Source of the DNA: Nocardiopsis kunsanensis DSM 44524 | GTDB lineage: Bacteria; Actinomycetota; Actinomycetes; Streptosporangiales; Streptosporangiaceae | Reading direction: 5' to 3' | Length of the DNA stretch: 52,106 bases | Assembly: GCF_000340965.1 (NCBI RefSeq) | Contig: NZ_ANAY01000039.1 | Span: 1-52,106 of the forward strand | Shown here: positions 8,673 to 16,101 of the stretch, piece after piece | Layout: each line of letters begins with the position of its first letter | Numbering within the stretch: position 1 is the first letter of the stretch | Made by a program: the position numbers and the translations under genes | The notes under the pieces: generated by a model | Databases searched by the model: none | Seen by the model: the letters and a program-made list of their open reading frames with translations, nothing else | What the model was told of the DNA's origin: nothing

Positions 8673-9590
8673 ATGGGCGACGACCGACGACTCACACGCC
8701 GGATCGGCCGTGCGGCCGCCGTGACCGGTGCCGTCGGAGCGGCCGGGCTGGTCTATGCCTCGGTCATCGAGCGCAACTGGTTCCGGTTGCGCCGCTACGA
8801 GCTGCCCCTGCTCCCTCCGGGGAGCCCGCGCCTGCGTGTACTGCACTTGTCGGACGCGCACCTGACCCCCGGCCGGCGGATGCTCATCGAATGGATCCGG
8901 GGTCTGGAGACCCACGAACCCGATGTGGTGATCAACACAGGCGATTCTCTGGCCCATCCCGACGCCGTCGGTCCCTTCATCGACGCCCTCGGACCGCTGC
9001 TCGACCGGCCGGGCGCGTTCGTGTACGGCTCCAACGACCTGTTCTCCCCGCAGTTGAAGAATCCCGCGCGGTACTTGTGGCGGACCAGTAAGCACGACTA
9101 CAGCAAGCGCCGTGTGCCCGACCTGCCCTGGCGTGACCTGGGTTCGGCAATGGCCTCCGCGGGCTGGCTGGATCTCAACAACCACAAGGGCCGCCTCGAA
9201 GCCAACGGGGTCTCTGTGGCACTCGCGGGGGTGCACGACTCCCACATCAAGCTCGACCGGTACGACGACGTGGCCGGCCCCGCCGACCCGGACGCCGACG
9301 TGCGTCTGGGTGTGCTGCACTCGCCCGAACCGGCCAACCTGTCCCGGTTCAGCGCGGACGGGTACCAACTGCTGATGGCCGGGCACACCCACGGCGGGCA
9401 ACTGTGCCTGCCCTTCTACGGGACACTCGTGACCAACTGCGGTATCGACCGGGTGCGTGCCTGGGGGCTGCACCAGTACGAGAACTCCTGGCTGCACGTG
9501 TCCGGCGGCCTGGGAACCTCCCCGTACGCTCCCGTGCGGTTCTGCTGCCGCCCGGAGGCCTCGCTCCTGGACCTCGTTGCCCAGGCCTGA
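8673..9590 (+). CDS. membrane-anchored metallophosphoesterase
   Basis: This 305-residue protein has one N-terminal membrane helix (about residues 13-31) followed by a calcineurin-like phosphoesterase domain: DAH at 61-63, GDS around 90-92, GSND at 119-122 and a C-terminal GHTHGGQ. These supply the two-metal site, though the usual GNHD motif reads GSND here. The ATG has a clear AAGGAG ribosome site. Its neighbourhood (ArsA pair, wblA, PBP, phosphoesterase) is the same as Rv3679-Rv3683 in Mycobacterium. The substrate is unknown. Confidence 0.87.
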   Translation: MGDDRRLTRRIGRAAAVTGAVGAAGLVYASVIERNWFRLRRYELPLLPPGSPRLRVLHLSDAHLTPGRRMLIEWIRGLETHEPDVVINTGDSLAHPDAVGPFIDALGPLLDRPGAFVYGSNDLFSPQLKNPARYLWRTSKHDYSKRRVPDLPWRDLGSAMASAGWLDLNNHKGRLEANGVSVALAGVHDSHIKLDRYDDVAGPADPDADVRLGVLHSPEPANLSRFSADGYQLLMAGHTHGGQLCLPFYGTLVTNCGIDRVRAWGLHQYENSWLHVSGGLGTSPYAPVRFCCRPEASLLDLVAQA

Positions 9591-9600
9591 ACCGTCCGGT

Positions 9601-9630
9601 GCGTCCGGGTCCGATCAGCGGCCCGGACGC
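9601..9630 (+). terminator. terminator after metallophosphoesterase
   Basis: A perfect 9-bp stem (9601-9609 against 9622-9630) with a 12-nt loop lies ten bases after the stop codon. Confidence 0.6.
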
Positions 9631-9660
9631 GCCGATGTGCGAAGCACTCCTCATATCAGC

Positions 9661-9666
9661 TAGAAT
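9661..9666 (+). promoter_or_regulatory. -10 box of tRNA-Pro promoter
   Basis: TAGAAT lies 14 nt before the mature tRNA 5' end, in a locally AT-richer stretch. The -35 region is weak. Confidence 0.5.
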
Positions 9667-9679
9667 CGTGGGTGTTGCT

Positions 9680-9754
<75 letters not shown>

Positions 9755-9760
9755 CGAGCA

Positions 9761-9793
9761 CGAAGGGCCGGTTCCCACGGGACCGGCCCTTCG
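9761..9793 (+). terminator. terminator after tRNA-Pro
   Basis: A stem of about 12-14 bp (arms 9761-9774 and 9780-9793) starts six bases past the tRNA and ends in TTCGTCGT. Confidence 0.7.
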
Positions 9794-9828
9794 TCGTGTC
9801 CGGGCGGGAAGACCCGGGAGCGGGGGTA

Positions 9829-9862
9829 CGGAGGGTCGGCGCCCCGCGGCACCGACCCTCCG
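9829..9862 (-). terminator. terminator after AA10 monooxygenase gene
   Basis: An 11-bp perfect stem (9829-9839 against 9852-9862) lies just beyond the stop of the leftward AA10 gene. Confidence 0.6.
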
Positions 9863-9873
9863 CCGTGGCGGGA

Positions 9874-10395
9874 TCAGAGTGCGCCGACGTTGACGTCGAT
9901 GCAGGCGTAGAAGGCGTTGGCGGTGTCGGCGACGTTCCAGCGGGCCAGGATGGTCTGTTCACCGCTGTAGCCCGACAGGTCGATCTCGTGCGTGAAGTTG
10001 TCCGGCGGCTGGGCGCCCTGGTCGTCGAAGCTGTCGACGAGCGCACCGTCGATGAAGTACTCCCACTCGGCACTCGAGTGGTTCGCGGTGATGGTCCACT
10101 CCAGGTTCGCGGTGGTGCCCACCGGGGTGACGTCCCACCCGTAGTTGTCGTCGTCGAGTTCGGAATAGAGCTCGTTGCCGCCGGAGCAGCTCATCAGACC
10201 CTTGGGGCCCTCGACACTCTGCGGCTCCCACTGGATCGGGCCGCAGTCGACGACACCGGCGGCGCACTGGGCCTGGCGGCTCGGGGGATCGGAGACATAG
10301 CCGTGTGCGCTAGCGGTACCGGCAGGCATGAGGGCGAAGATGAGCGCGGTGGATCCGGCGACCGCGGCGGAGGAACGGAGAACTCGGTTCGTCAT
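9874..10395 (-). CDS. secreted AA10 lytic polysaccharide monooxygenase
   Basis: This 173-residue protein has a signal peptide cleaved after ASA, so the mature enzyme starts at His31 ([10 protein letters not shown]). His31 and His106 (TANHSSAEW) form the copper histidine brace, and the [10 protein letters not shown] segment gives the axial Phe. Four Cys could make two disulphides. The HGYV-type N-terminus resembles chitin-active members such as CBP21, so oxidative chitin cleavage is the likely role. No extra carbohydrate-binding module is present. It would act outside the cell. It lies downstream of the SARP gene on the same strand but has its own well-formed promoter. Confidence 0.93.
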   Translation of the reverse strand: MTNRVLRSSAAVAGSTALIFALMPAGTASAHGYVSDPPSRQAQCAAGVVDCGPIQWEPQSVEGPKGLMSCSGGNELYSELDDDNYGWDVTPVGTTANLEWTITANHSSAEWEYFIDGALVDSFDDQGAQPPDNFTHEIDLSGYSGEQTILARWNVADTANAFYACIDVNVGAL

Positions 10396-10543
10396 GTGCG
10401 AAGCCCTTCTCTTCGGGTCGCGGCCTCTGAGGGGTCTCGGGCCGCAGCGGGGGTGACCCGGGCCCGTCGGCCCAGGGCGGGTGGAGCGCCGACGCGGGGT
10501 CGGACAAGCACCCGCGTCGATGCGAACGGCGTCGTCCCGGCGC

Positions 10544-10563
10544 TTTTCGGGTGTCCCCGAAAA
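10544..10563. repeat. perfect inverted repeat in AA10 leader
   Basis: TTTTCGGG-TGT-CCCCGAAAA is an 8-bp perfect inverted repeat about 20-35 nt downstream of the predicted AA10 transcription start. It could be an operator or an RNA hairpin. Confidence 0.5.
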
Positions 10564-10586
10564 ACGCCTTCCACCCGATGCGGAAA

Positions 10587-10615
10587 ACAGTAAACACCCC
10601 TTATAGATGAGTCAA
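10587..10615 (-). promoter_or_regulatory. sigma-70-type promoter of the AA10 gene
   Basis: On the minus strand TTGACT (10610-10615) and TACTGT (10587-10592) are separated by exactly 17 bp. This is the best housekeeping promoter match I saw in the window. It predicts a leader of about 185 nt before the ATG at 10395. Confidence 0.7.
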
Positions 10616-10820
10616 GGCTCTGCCGTTCCGCGTGCATGCGAGGGCACGCAGTGCCACCACCCGCAGCTCAGGGAGGCCATGCCCCGCCTCGCACTGGTAT
10701 GTGCGAGACCGAGGCCCGGAGGGCGCCCCGAACTGGAAATACTATTAACAAATAGGGATCCGGTCTGCCGGAACCACGGCCACCTTGGGCCGCGGTCCTC
10801 ACCCGGAAGACGGAGTTGCC

Positions 10821-13800
10821 TCACTCCACGCGCGAAGGGTCCCCGGCGCCCGAGGAACGGCGCGCGAGCTCCTTCCGGGCGAACTCGGCGTCGTCCAGAT
10901 CCAGCTCGGTGAGGGTCCGTACTGCCGAGGTGAGCAGCTCACACGCACGTTCGTCGTCGACCACGGACGCGGGGAGCCCGCCGAGGGCGAGCGCGGCCTT
11001 GGCCGAGATGTACTGCTCGTCCCGCTCATCGGCCATCGCGAGCGCCTTGTTCAGGGCACGGGCCGCCTCGTCCGGGCGACCGGCGGCGCCGTAGGTGACC
11101 CCGAGGTCGGCGAGGATCTCCGCGTCCCCACTGTGGTCTCCCAAGGTGTCGGCCAGCTCGAGGGCAGCGGCATGTTCCTCCACCGCTCTCTCCCAATTGC
11201 CGGAGAGCCGGTGGGCCTTGCCCAGGGAGTTGTACACGTAGATCCGGTTGCCCGCCAGGGACAGCTTCGTCGACAGCTCGAGGGCCTCCCCCAGGTCGGC
11301 GAAGGCCCCCTCGATGTCACCCAGCGCCGCCCGCGCCTCCCCCATCACTCGACGGGTGTGCGCGGCCGTCTCCTCCAGGTCCGTGCCCGATGCGCGCTCC
11401 ATGGCCTTCCCTGCGCAGTGGATGGCCTCCTCGTACTGGCCCAGGCTCTGGCGCAGCACGGCCAGGTTCCCCCACTGCAGGGACTCGATGTCGGTGTTTC
11501 CGACGGCCACCGCGTGTTCCAGCGCCTCTTCGATCGCCCCGGCCGACTCCGTGAACCGCCCGACCCGCTCGTAGACCATGCCCAGGTTCGCGTTGACACG
11601 CAGGATCCCCATGCTGTCGTCGAGCCCGACGAGGATCTCGTGTGCCTGCGACAACAGGTCCAGGGCCTCGGCGAACCGCCCGGTGATGTAGTGGGCGATA
11701 CCGAGTCCGATGAACGTGACCGCACGCCCACGTCCGCTGCCCTGTTGCTCGCTGACCTGGAGTGCGCGCTGGTGCGAACTGACCAGGAGCGCCATGTGTC
11801 CCCGCAAGGCGTAGAACCGCCACACCAGGTCGGCCATGCGCCAGGCCTGGTCCCCGAAGTCGCCGGAAGCGAAGAACTCGATGGTTTCGGCGAGGTTCTC
11901 GTGGTGGAGGGAGAACCAGCGTTCGGCGTCCTCCCGGGTGGACAGATCGCTGCGGTAGGGGCGGTGCGTGGAACCTTCGTACCCCTCCTCCGCCCGCGGA
12001 CCGAGCAGGTCGGTGCCCCTTCGAGCGGTGTCGAGGTAGTAGTGCGCCAAGGACAGGCGCGCCTTCTCGACGGTCTCCTCCCCGAGTACCGGTTCGGCCC
12101 GGGACCGGCAGAAGTCCGTGATGAGGTCGTGCAATCGGTAGACGTCACCCTGGGGTTCGGAGAGCAGGTACATGCCGACGAGCTCCTGGAGCATGTCGTC
12201 GGCCTCCTCCACGCTGGTGCCGAGCAGCGCCGCAGCACCGGTGAGGTCCACCGTGTCGCCGATCATCATCCCGAGGAGCAGGAAGGCGTGCCGCTGCTCG
12301 CTGTTGAGGCTCTGGTAGGAGAGATCGATCGCCGACTCGACGCTCTGCCCCTCCACCTGGAGTTCGCGCAGCCGGCGGTCGCGTTCGCCGAGCCGGCTCG
12401 CAACGTGTGCGAGCGACCACCGCGGACGACTGAGGATCCGACCGGCCACGACCCGCAGGGCCAGGGGGAGACCGCCGCACAGCCGGGCGATGGCGCGTGC
12501 ACTGTCGGGCTCGTCCTCCACACGGGACTCCCCCAGCACCTTGGACAGCAGGTCCAACGAGGAGTCCTCGTCGAACATCCCGAGGGAGACGAACCGGGCC
12601 CCGTTGATCCCGCTGACGTCCTTGCGTGCGGTGATGACGGTCAGCGACCCCGGCGAAGGCAGCACGAGCGGGCTGGCCTGGGTGACGTTGAAGGCGTTGT
12701 CGAGGATCAGCAGCACCCGGCGGTCGGCCATCGTGGCACGCCAGAGTGCGGAGCGTTCGTCCAGGGACTCGGGAACGGCCTCCGGTGCCACACCCACTGC
12801 CCTCAACAGGGCCCCGAGCGCGGACGAGGCGCTGAGCGGGCCGCGGTCGGTGTTGTAGCCGTACAGATCGATGAAGAGCTGCCCGTCGGGGTAGTGCTCG
12901 GCGGCTCCGTGCCCGAAGTGGACGGCCGTGGTGGTCTTGCCCTCGCCACCGCTGCCGGTGATCACACAGACCTGGGCACGGTCCCCGCCGCCGTCCACGA
13001 GATCGCGCATACGGGCCAGTGGCTGCTCGCGGCCGGTGAAGTCGGGCAGGTCGCGGGGCAGGTCGTTGCGGACGACGTAGGTGTCGGAGGCCGTTGCGGG
13101 TTCGTCCGGTACCGCACGTCGGACGCTCGGCACCTCCTCCCGCAGGATGCGCGCGTGCAGGTCCATGACCTCGGCACCGGGGTCCACGCCCAGTTCCTCG
13201 GCCAGGCCGGAACGGAACTCCTCGTAGGCGGTGAGCGCCTTGGCCCGGTCGTTGTCGTGCCACAGGGCGGTGATGAGCAGGTGGTGGAGGCGTTCGCGGA
13301 AGGGTTCGCCGCGAGTGAGCGGGGTCAGGCGTGCGACGACGTCGCCGGCGCGGCCGAGTTCGAGGGCGTGTTCGGCCCACGCGGTGACGGCGGACCAGTA
13401 CTCCTCCAGAAGCGGGGTGACCACGGAGTAGGCCAGGTGTTCGGACCCCACCCCGGAGAACGGGGCCCCGCGCCAGCACCGCAGGGACTGTTCGAGCAGT
13501 CCGGCAGCTTCGTGCGCGGGGGCGTCCGCGGCGCGTTCGCGCAGGCGTCGGAATCGGTGCAGGTCGACGCTCTCGGGGTCGAAGTCGAGGACGTAACCAC
13601 CGGCGGTGGTGGCGATGGTGTCCGGCAGCAGCCGCCTGAGGTGGGAGATCTGGACCTGGATGACCGACCGTGCGGTGCGCGGTGGATCATCACTCCAGAG
13701 GTAGCCGATGAGCTGGTCGAAGGTCACTTCCCGGCCGAGATGGACCAGGAGCGCGCCGAGCACACAACGCTGACGCGGTCCGCCCACTGTGACCGGGCGC

Positions 13801-13844
13801 CCCTCGTTCCAGACGGTTATGGGACCGAGCACACTGAATTCCAC
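10821..13844 (-). CDS. SARP-family regulator, AfsR-like (DBD-BTAD-NB-ARC-TPR)
   Basis: This 1007-residue regulator has an N-terminal winged-helix DNA-binding domain (about 1-95), a bacterial transcriptional activation domain (about 97-240), an NB-ARC/STAND ATPase with P-loop GSGGEGKTT at 297-305 and LLILDNA as Walker B, and a long TPR tail (about 660-980). The architecture is that of AfsR-type activators. Members switch on secondary-metabolite or developmental genes, often after Ser/Thr kinase input. No biosynthetic cluster surrounds it. Its nearest same-strand downstream gene is the AA10 enzyme. The GTG start appears leaderless. Confidence 0.92.
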   Translation of the reverse strand: MEFSVLGPITVWNEGRPVTVGGPRQRCVLGALLVHLGREVTFDQLIGYLWSDDPPRTARSVIQVQISHLRRLLPDTIATTAGGYVLDFDPESVDLHRFRRLRERAADAPAHEAAGLLEQSLRCWRGAPFSGVGSEHLAYSVVTPLLEEYWSAVTAWAEHALELGRAGDVVARLTPLTRGEPFRERLHHLLITALWHDNDRAKALTAYEEFRSGLAEELGVDPGAEVMDLHARILREEVPSVRRAVPDEPATASDTYVVRNDLPRDLPDFTGREQPLARMRDLVDGGGDRAQVCVITGSGGEGKTTTAVHFGHGAAEHYPDGQLFIDLYGYNTDRGPLSASSALGALLRAVGVAPEAVPESLDERSALWRATMADRRVLLILDNAFNVTQASPLVLPSPGSLTVITARKDVSGINGARFVSLGMFDEDSSLDLLSKVLGESRVEDEPDSARAIARLCGGLPLALRVVAGRILSRPRWSLAHVASRLGERDRRLRELQVEGQSVESAIDLSYQSLNSEQRHAFLLLGMMIGDTVDLTGAAALLGTSVEEADDMLQELVGMYLLSEPQGDVYRLHDLITDFCRSRAEPVLGEETVEKARLSLAHYYLDTARRGTDLLGPRAEEGYEGSTHRPYRSDLSTREDAERWFSLHHENLAETIEFFASGDFGDQAWRMADLVWRFYALRGHMALLVSSHQRALQVSEQQGSGRGRAVTFIGLGIAHYITGRFAEALDLLSQAHEILVGLDDSMGILRVNANLGMVYERVGRFTESAGAIEEALEHAVAVGNTDIESLQWGNLAVLRQSLGQYEEAIHCAGKAMERASGTDLEETAAHTRRVMGEARAALGDIEGAFADLGEALELSTKLSLAGNRIYVYNSLGKAHRLSGNWERAVEEHAAALELADTLGDHSGDAEILADLGVTYGAAGRPDEAARALNKALAMADERDEQYISAKAALALGGLPASVVDDERACELLTSAVRTLTELDLDDAEFARKELARRSSGAGDPSRVE

Positions 13845-13852
13845 AACGGGTC

Positions 13853-13858
13853 AGCCTA
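13853..13858 (-). promoter_or_regulatory. -10 box of a leaderless promoter (SARP gene)
   Basis: TAGGCT on the minus strand is eight bases from the GTG start at 13844. No Shine-Dalgarno sequence is present. Confidence 0.45.
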
Positions 13859-13890
13859 GCAAGGTGAATTGGCGCAAAGGAGAAATGCGC

Positions 13891-13940
13891 ACAAGAAAAG
13901 CGGCCCCGAGCATCCCCCTCCGAAACGATACTCGGGGCCG
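13891..13940 (-). terminator. intrinsic terminator of the small acidic gene
   Basis: A perfect 10-bp stem (13901-13910 against 13931-13940) is followed on the minus strand by CTTTTCTTGT. This is the most canonical Rho-independent terminator in the window, and it separates the small gene from the SARP gene. Confidence 0.8.
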
Positions 13941-13972
13941 CGACCCGTGGCCGTGGACGGCCCTGCGGTCCA

Positions 13973-14122
13973 CTACTCCGTCGAAGGGGTCTCCTCCGAG
14001 GGGTGCTCCTCCGGAGCGTCCTTGCCGGGCTCGGGCTCCTCCAGAGGACGCATCTTCGCGGCCGGCCGGACGTCGGCCACGAGACGCTCGAACTCCTCGT
14101 CCACGGTGAGCATCTTCGGCAC
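13973..14122 (-). CDS. small acidic protein, unknown function
   Basis: This 49-residue product (start GTG at 14122, VPKMLTVDEEF) has a helical first half and a tail rich in Glu, Pro, Ser and Thr. I do not recognise the family. GAGGGG precedes the GTG by five bases, which favours this start over the ATG four codons in. A strong intrinsic terminator follows the stop by 33 nt, so it is a free-standing transcript. It sits directly upstream of the SARP regulator on the same strand. A regulatory or precursor peptide is possible, but no modifying enzyme is nearby. Confidence 0.6.
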   Translation of the reverse strand: MPKMLTVDEEFERLVADVRPAAKMRPLEEPEPGKDAPEEHPSEETPSTE

Positions 14123-14219
14123 TCTGACCCCTCTTCTCACAGCACTCGCGTAGATGCGCAATGTAGCTCTACGCCGTCGATCGATCATCAACATCGGCCC
14201 CGTCTCCGGGATGGCGTGG

Positions 14220-14259
14220 CCACCCGCGGTGCCTCCGCCTTCACGAACACCGCGGGTGG
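14220..14259. repeat. 12-bp perfect inverted repeat
   Basis: CCACCCGCGGTG (14220-14231) is repeated inverted at 14248-14259 around a 16-nt loop. No gene ends here, so it is either an operator or a terminator of an unseen transcript. Confidence 0.55.
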
Positions 14260-14291
14260 CATGTGCCCAGTGAACTCCGCGTGGTGCGAGC

Positions 14292-14314
14292 CCCGCGAGC
14301 CGTCCTCTCGCGGG
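14292..14314. repeat. 8-bp perfect inverted repeat
   Basis: CCCGCGAG is inverted as CTCGCGGG 7 bp later, in the same gap as the previous repeat. Confidence 0.45.
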
Positions 14315-14324
14315 CACCGTCCGC

Positions 14325-14340
14325 GTCGAACACCTTCGAC
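14325..14340. repeat. palindrome GTCGAA-N4-TTCGAC
   Basis: A 16-bp operator-like palindrome. It resembles but does not match the actinobacterial LexA box (the inner bases differ). The regulated gene is unclear. Confidence 0.45.
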
Positions 14341-14678
14341 ACTAGAGAGATCGTCTTACAGGAAGCTTTCAGTCCACTTTCAGGGGGCAGTGGATCGCAT
14401 TTCTCACGGACGGTCGCGTGATGAGCACCCTATGCCCGCTCCGGATTCGACGAAACTCTGCACCAGACATCTTGGACTTCCCCGATGATCCCCTCTCGGG
14501 ACGTCCGTCCTTTACGGTCACGCAACTACTATCAAACTGGCCTATCCGATATCCATTAACAGAACCGAACCGGCGAACCGCTCCGATCGCCCTCCACCAC
14601 AGGGCATGATCGTGGCAGGGATGTCGTTGTGCGGAGGACCGGGGCACGAGACATCGGACGCGAAGGAGGACTGCCCGT

Positions 14679-15185
14679 ATGCAGGACGGTGACGGTAACG
14701 GCTGGGTGCGCCTGTCCGACGGCTCCTACCGATGGGGGCTCTACGGCGCGGCCGGCCTGCTGCTCCACGCCCCCGATTCCCAGGGGGCCGGGCACGTGCT
14801 GCTGCAGCACCGTGCCGGATGGACCCACATGGGCGGCACCTGGGGCATCCCGGGTGGGGCGCGCAACCGCGACGAGACCCCCCTGGAAGCGGCTGTGCGT
14901 GAGTTCCGCGAGGAGGTCGCCGGCAACCTGTCCGAGTACACGGTCCTGGGCACCTACGAGCACGACCTCAGGCAGTGGCGCTACGACACGTTCCTGCTCG
15001 GACTGGCCTCGATGGTCCCGTTCCGGGCCGGCAACTCCGAGAGCAACGAGATCCGTTGGGTCCCGGTGGAGGAGGCCGAGGCCCTCCCCCTGATGCCGGC
15101 GTTCCGGTCCGCCTGGCAGGATCTGCGCTCCGGCCTCGGGGCCTTCCCGATGAGCGACACCGTTCCGGGCCCGGGCACTTCCTGA
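14679..15185 (+). CDS. Nudix hydrolase
   Basis: This 168-residue protein has an uninterrupted Nudix box, GGARNRDETPLEAAVREFREE, at about residues 59-79, preceded by TWGIPGG. It begins MQDGDGNGW after an AAGGAGG ribosome site. It would hydrolyse a nucleoside diphosphate linked to another group, with the substrate unknown. It is unrelated in layout to the split-box Nudix protein at 970-1782. It stands alone, upstream of a membrane protein gene. Confidence 0.85.
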   Translation: MQDGDGNGWVRLSDGSYRWGLYGAAGLLLHAPDSQGAGHVLLQHRAGWTHMGGTWGIPGGARNRDETPLEAAVREFREEVAGNLSEYTVLGTYEHDLRQWRYDTFLLGLASMVPFRAGNSESNEIRWVPVEEAEALPLMPAFRSAWQDLRSGLGAFPMSDTVPGPGTS

Positions 15186-15358
15186 GCCGCTCGATCGTTG
15201 TCATCGTGCCGCCCCGTGACCTCGGGACCGGCTTCGAAGCTTCCACTCGGGGGAAAGTCAGGGGCGGGCCCTGATGCGCCCAGAGCCAGGACGTTGCATG
15301 CTGAAAGGGACGACCCGGTCAAGAGCGGGCGTCACGCGATTCGACTGGAGCGGTAGTC

Positions 15359-15769
15359 ATGACGCTGGAGCGTGGTAGCGCATTCACCCCGGTGGCCTCG
15401 GCGACGATGGTCTGGCCGTGGGGCCTGTCCCTCCTGGGCGGCGCTGCGGGTGGCGCCCTGTTCTTCCTGTTCAATCTCGGCGCCGGGGCCCTGGCTTCCG
15501 GCCTCGGCGCGGCTGTGATCTTCTTCGCGCTCTTCGGCGGTGTGGGCGGGGTGGTCAGCAAGAAGAGCGACCGCCGCGGGCGTCGCTGGGCCGCCTCCTA
15601 CCCATTCCGGTACGCGGCCGTTCCGGCCGTCGTCGGCGGCGCGGGCTACGGCCTCGTGCAGATGCTGAGCGCCTCCGTCCTGGGTGGTCTCTTCGGAGGC
15701 CTGTTCGTCGCCGCTGCCATCTGGATCACCGTGGGCCTCATCGCGACCCTGGTCGGCGAGAAGAAGTAA
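15359..15769 (+). CDS. small integral membrane protein, unknown
   Basis: This 136-residue protein has about four hydrophobic, Gly/Ala-rich helices (roughly residues 20-40, 43-62, 84-103 and 108-130). A cytoplasm-like KKSDRRGRR loop lies in the middle and KK ends the chain. I do not recognise the family. The ATG at 15359 has GGAG eight bases upstream. A strong terminator follows 80 nt after the stop. Confidence 0.7.
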   Translation: MTLERGSAFTPVASATMVWPWGLSLLGGAAGGALFFLFNLGAGALASGLGAAVIFFALFGGVGGVVSKKSDRRGRRWAASYPFRYAAVPAVVGGAGYGLVQMLSASVLGGLFGGLFVAAAIWITVGLIATLVGEKK

Positions 15770-15849
15770 CGGTGTCGACGCGGCCCTCAGCCCCGGAGCC
15801 GCTCGGCCCGGGAACCACCGGGCGGGATCGGCCGTGTCGCCCCGCGACG

Positions 15850-15873
15850 AACGCCCCGCTGCGGCGGGGCGTT
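15850..15873 (+). terminator. terminator after membrane protein gene
   Basis: A perfect 10-bp stem AACGCCCCGC/GCGGGGCGTT with a TGCG loop, followed by CTCC. Confidence 0.75.
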
Positions 15874-15947
15874 CTCCATGCCCGGACCGCCCCGGAGTGG
15901 ACCTACGCGGGGGATCCGAGCCTGCGTCGTCCCGGGCGGGTGAAACG

Positions 15948-16018
15948 CCTAAGCTCTGTTCGATGGGCGCCTTCCGTCGCGTAGCAGGTCGAGTGCCCGC
16001 CGAGCAGCACCTAAGCTC
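15948..16018 (+). promoter_or_regulatory. paired TAAGCT -10-like elements
   Basis: CCTAAGCTC occurs at 15948-15956 and 16010-16018. Each contains TAAGCT, a plausible -10 box. The right copy would start transcription near 16024, upstream of either DUF2786 start. Confidence 0.4.
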
Positions 16019-16101
16019 GACAGGTCCACCGAATGTTCACGCACGCGACGTTCGGGGACAAGGCCGTCCGCACGCAAGCCCACGGGAGACGACCGGCGCC
16101 G

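Larger units (their letters stand above)
10396..10820. other. non-coding region between AA10 gene and SARP gene
   Basis: This 425-bp gap holds no convincing gene. From left to right it contains the long AA10 leader, an 8-bp inverted repeat, the AA10 promoter, a CTCGCAC/GTGCGAG repeat (10688-10707), a short AT-rich palindrome CTATT-AACA-AATAG (10742-10755) and an imperfect hairpin (10774-10795) that may end the SARP transcript. Confidence 0.55.
14123..14678. other. long non-coding region with several palindromes
   Basis: These 556 bp have no gene I can support. The left half carries three perfect inverted repeats, listed separately. The stretch 14340-14580 is clearly more AT-rich than its surroundings. 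A short minus-strand ORF (14369-14470, MSGAEFRRI...) has weak support. The right end provides the AAGGAGG ribosome site of the Nudix gene. Confidence 0.5.
15770..16101. other. intergenic region before DUF2786 gene
   Basis: These 332 bp hold the terminator of the membrane protein gene and a probable promoter region with two copies of CCTAAGCTC 62 bp apart. If the alternative DUF2786 start at 16033 is used, the gap is shorter. Confidence 0.5.

Noticed and set aside
10785..13859. 1024-codon plus-strand frame opposite the SARP gene
   Set aside because: The minus-strand frame has four recognisable domains. This one has none and is a GC shadow.
14325..14340. LexA-type SOS box
   Set aside because: Only the outer half-sites resemble the actinobacterial LexA consensus. 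The inner GAAC/GTTC pair is missing.
14369..14470. Short minus-strand ORF starting MSGAEFRRI
   Set aside because: It has a possible ribosome site, but low third-position GC, no terminator and no similarity. Left as non-coding.
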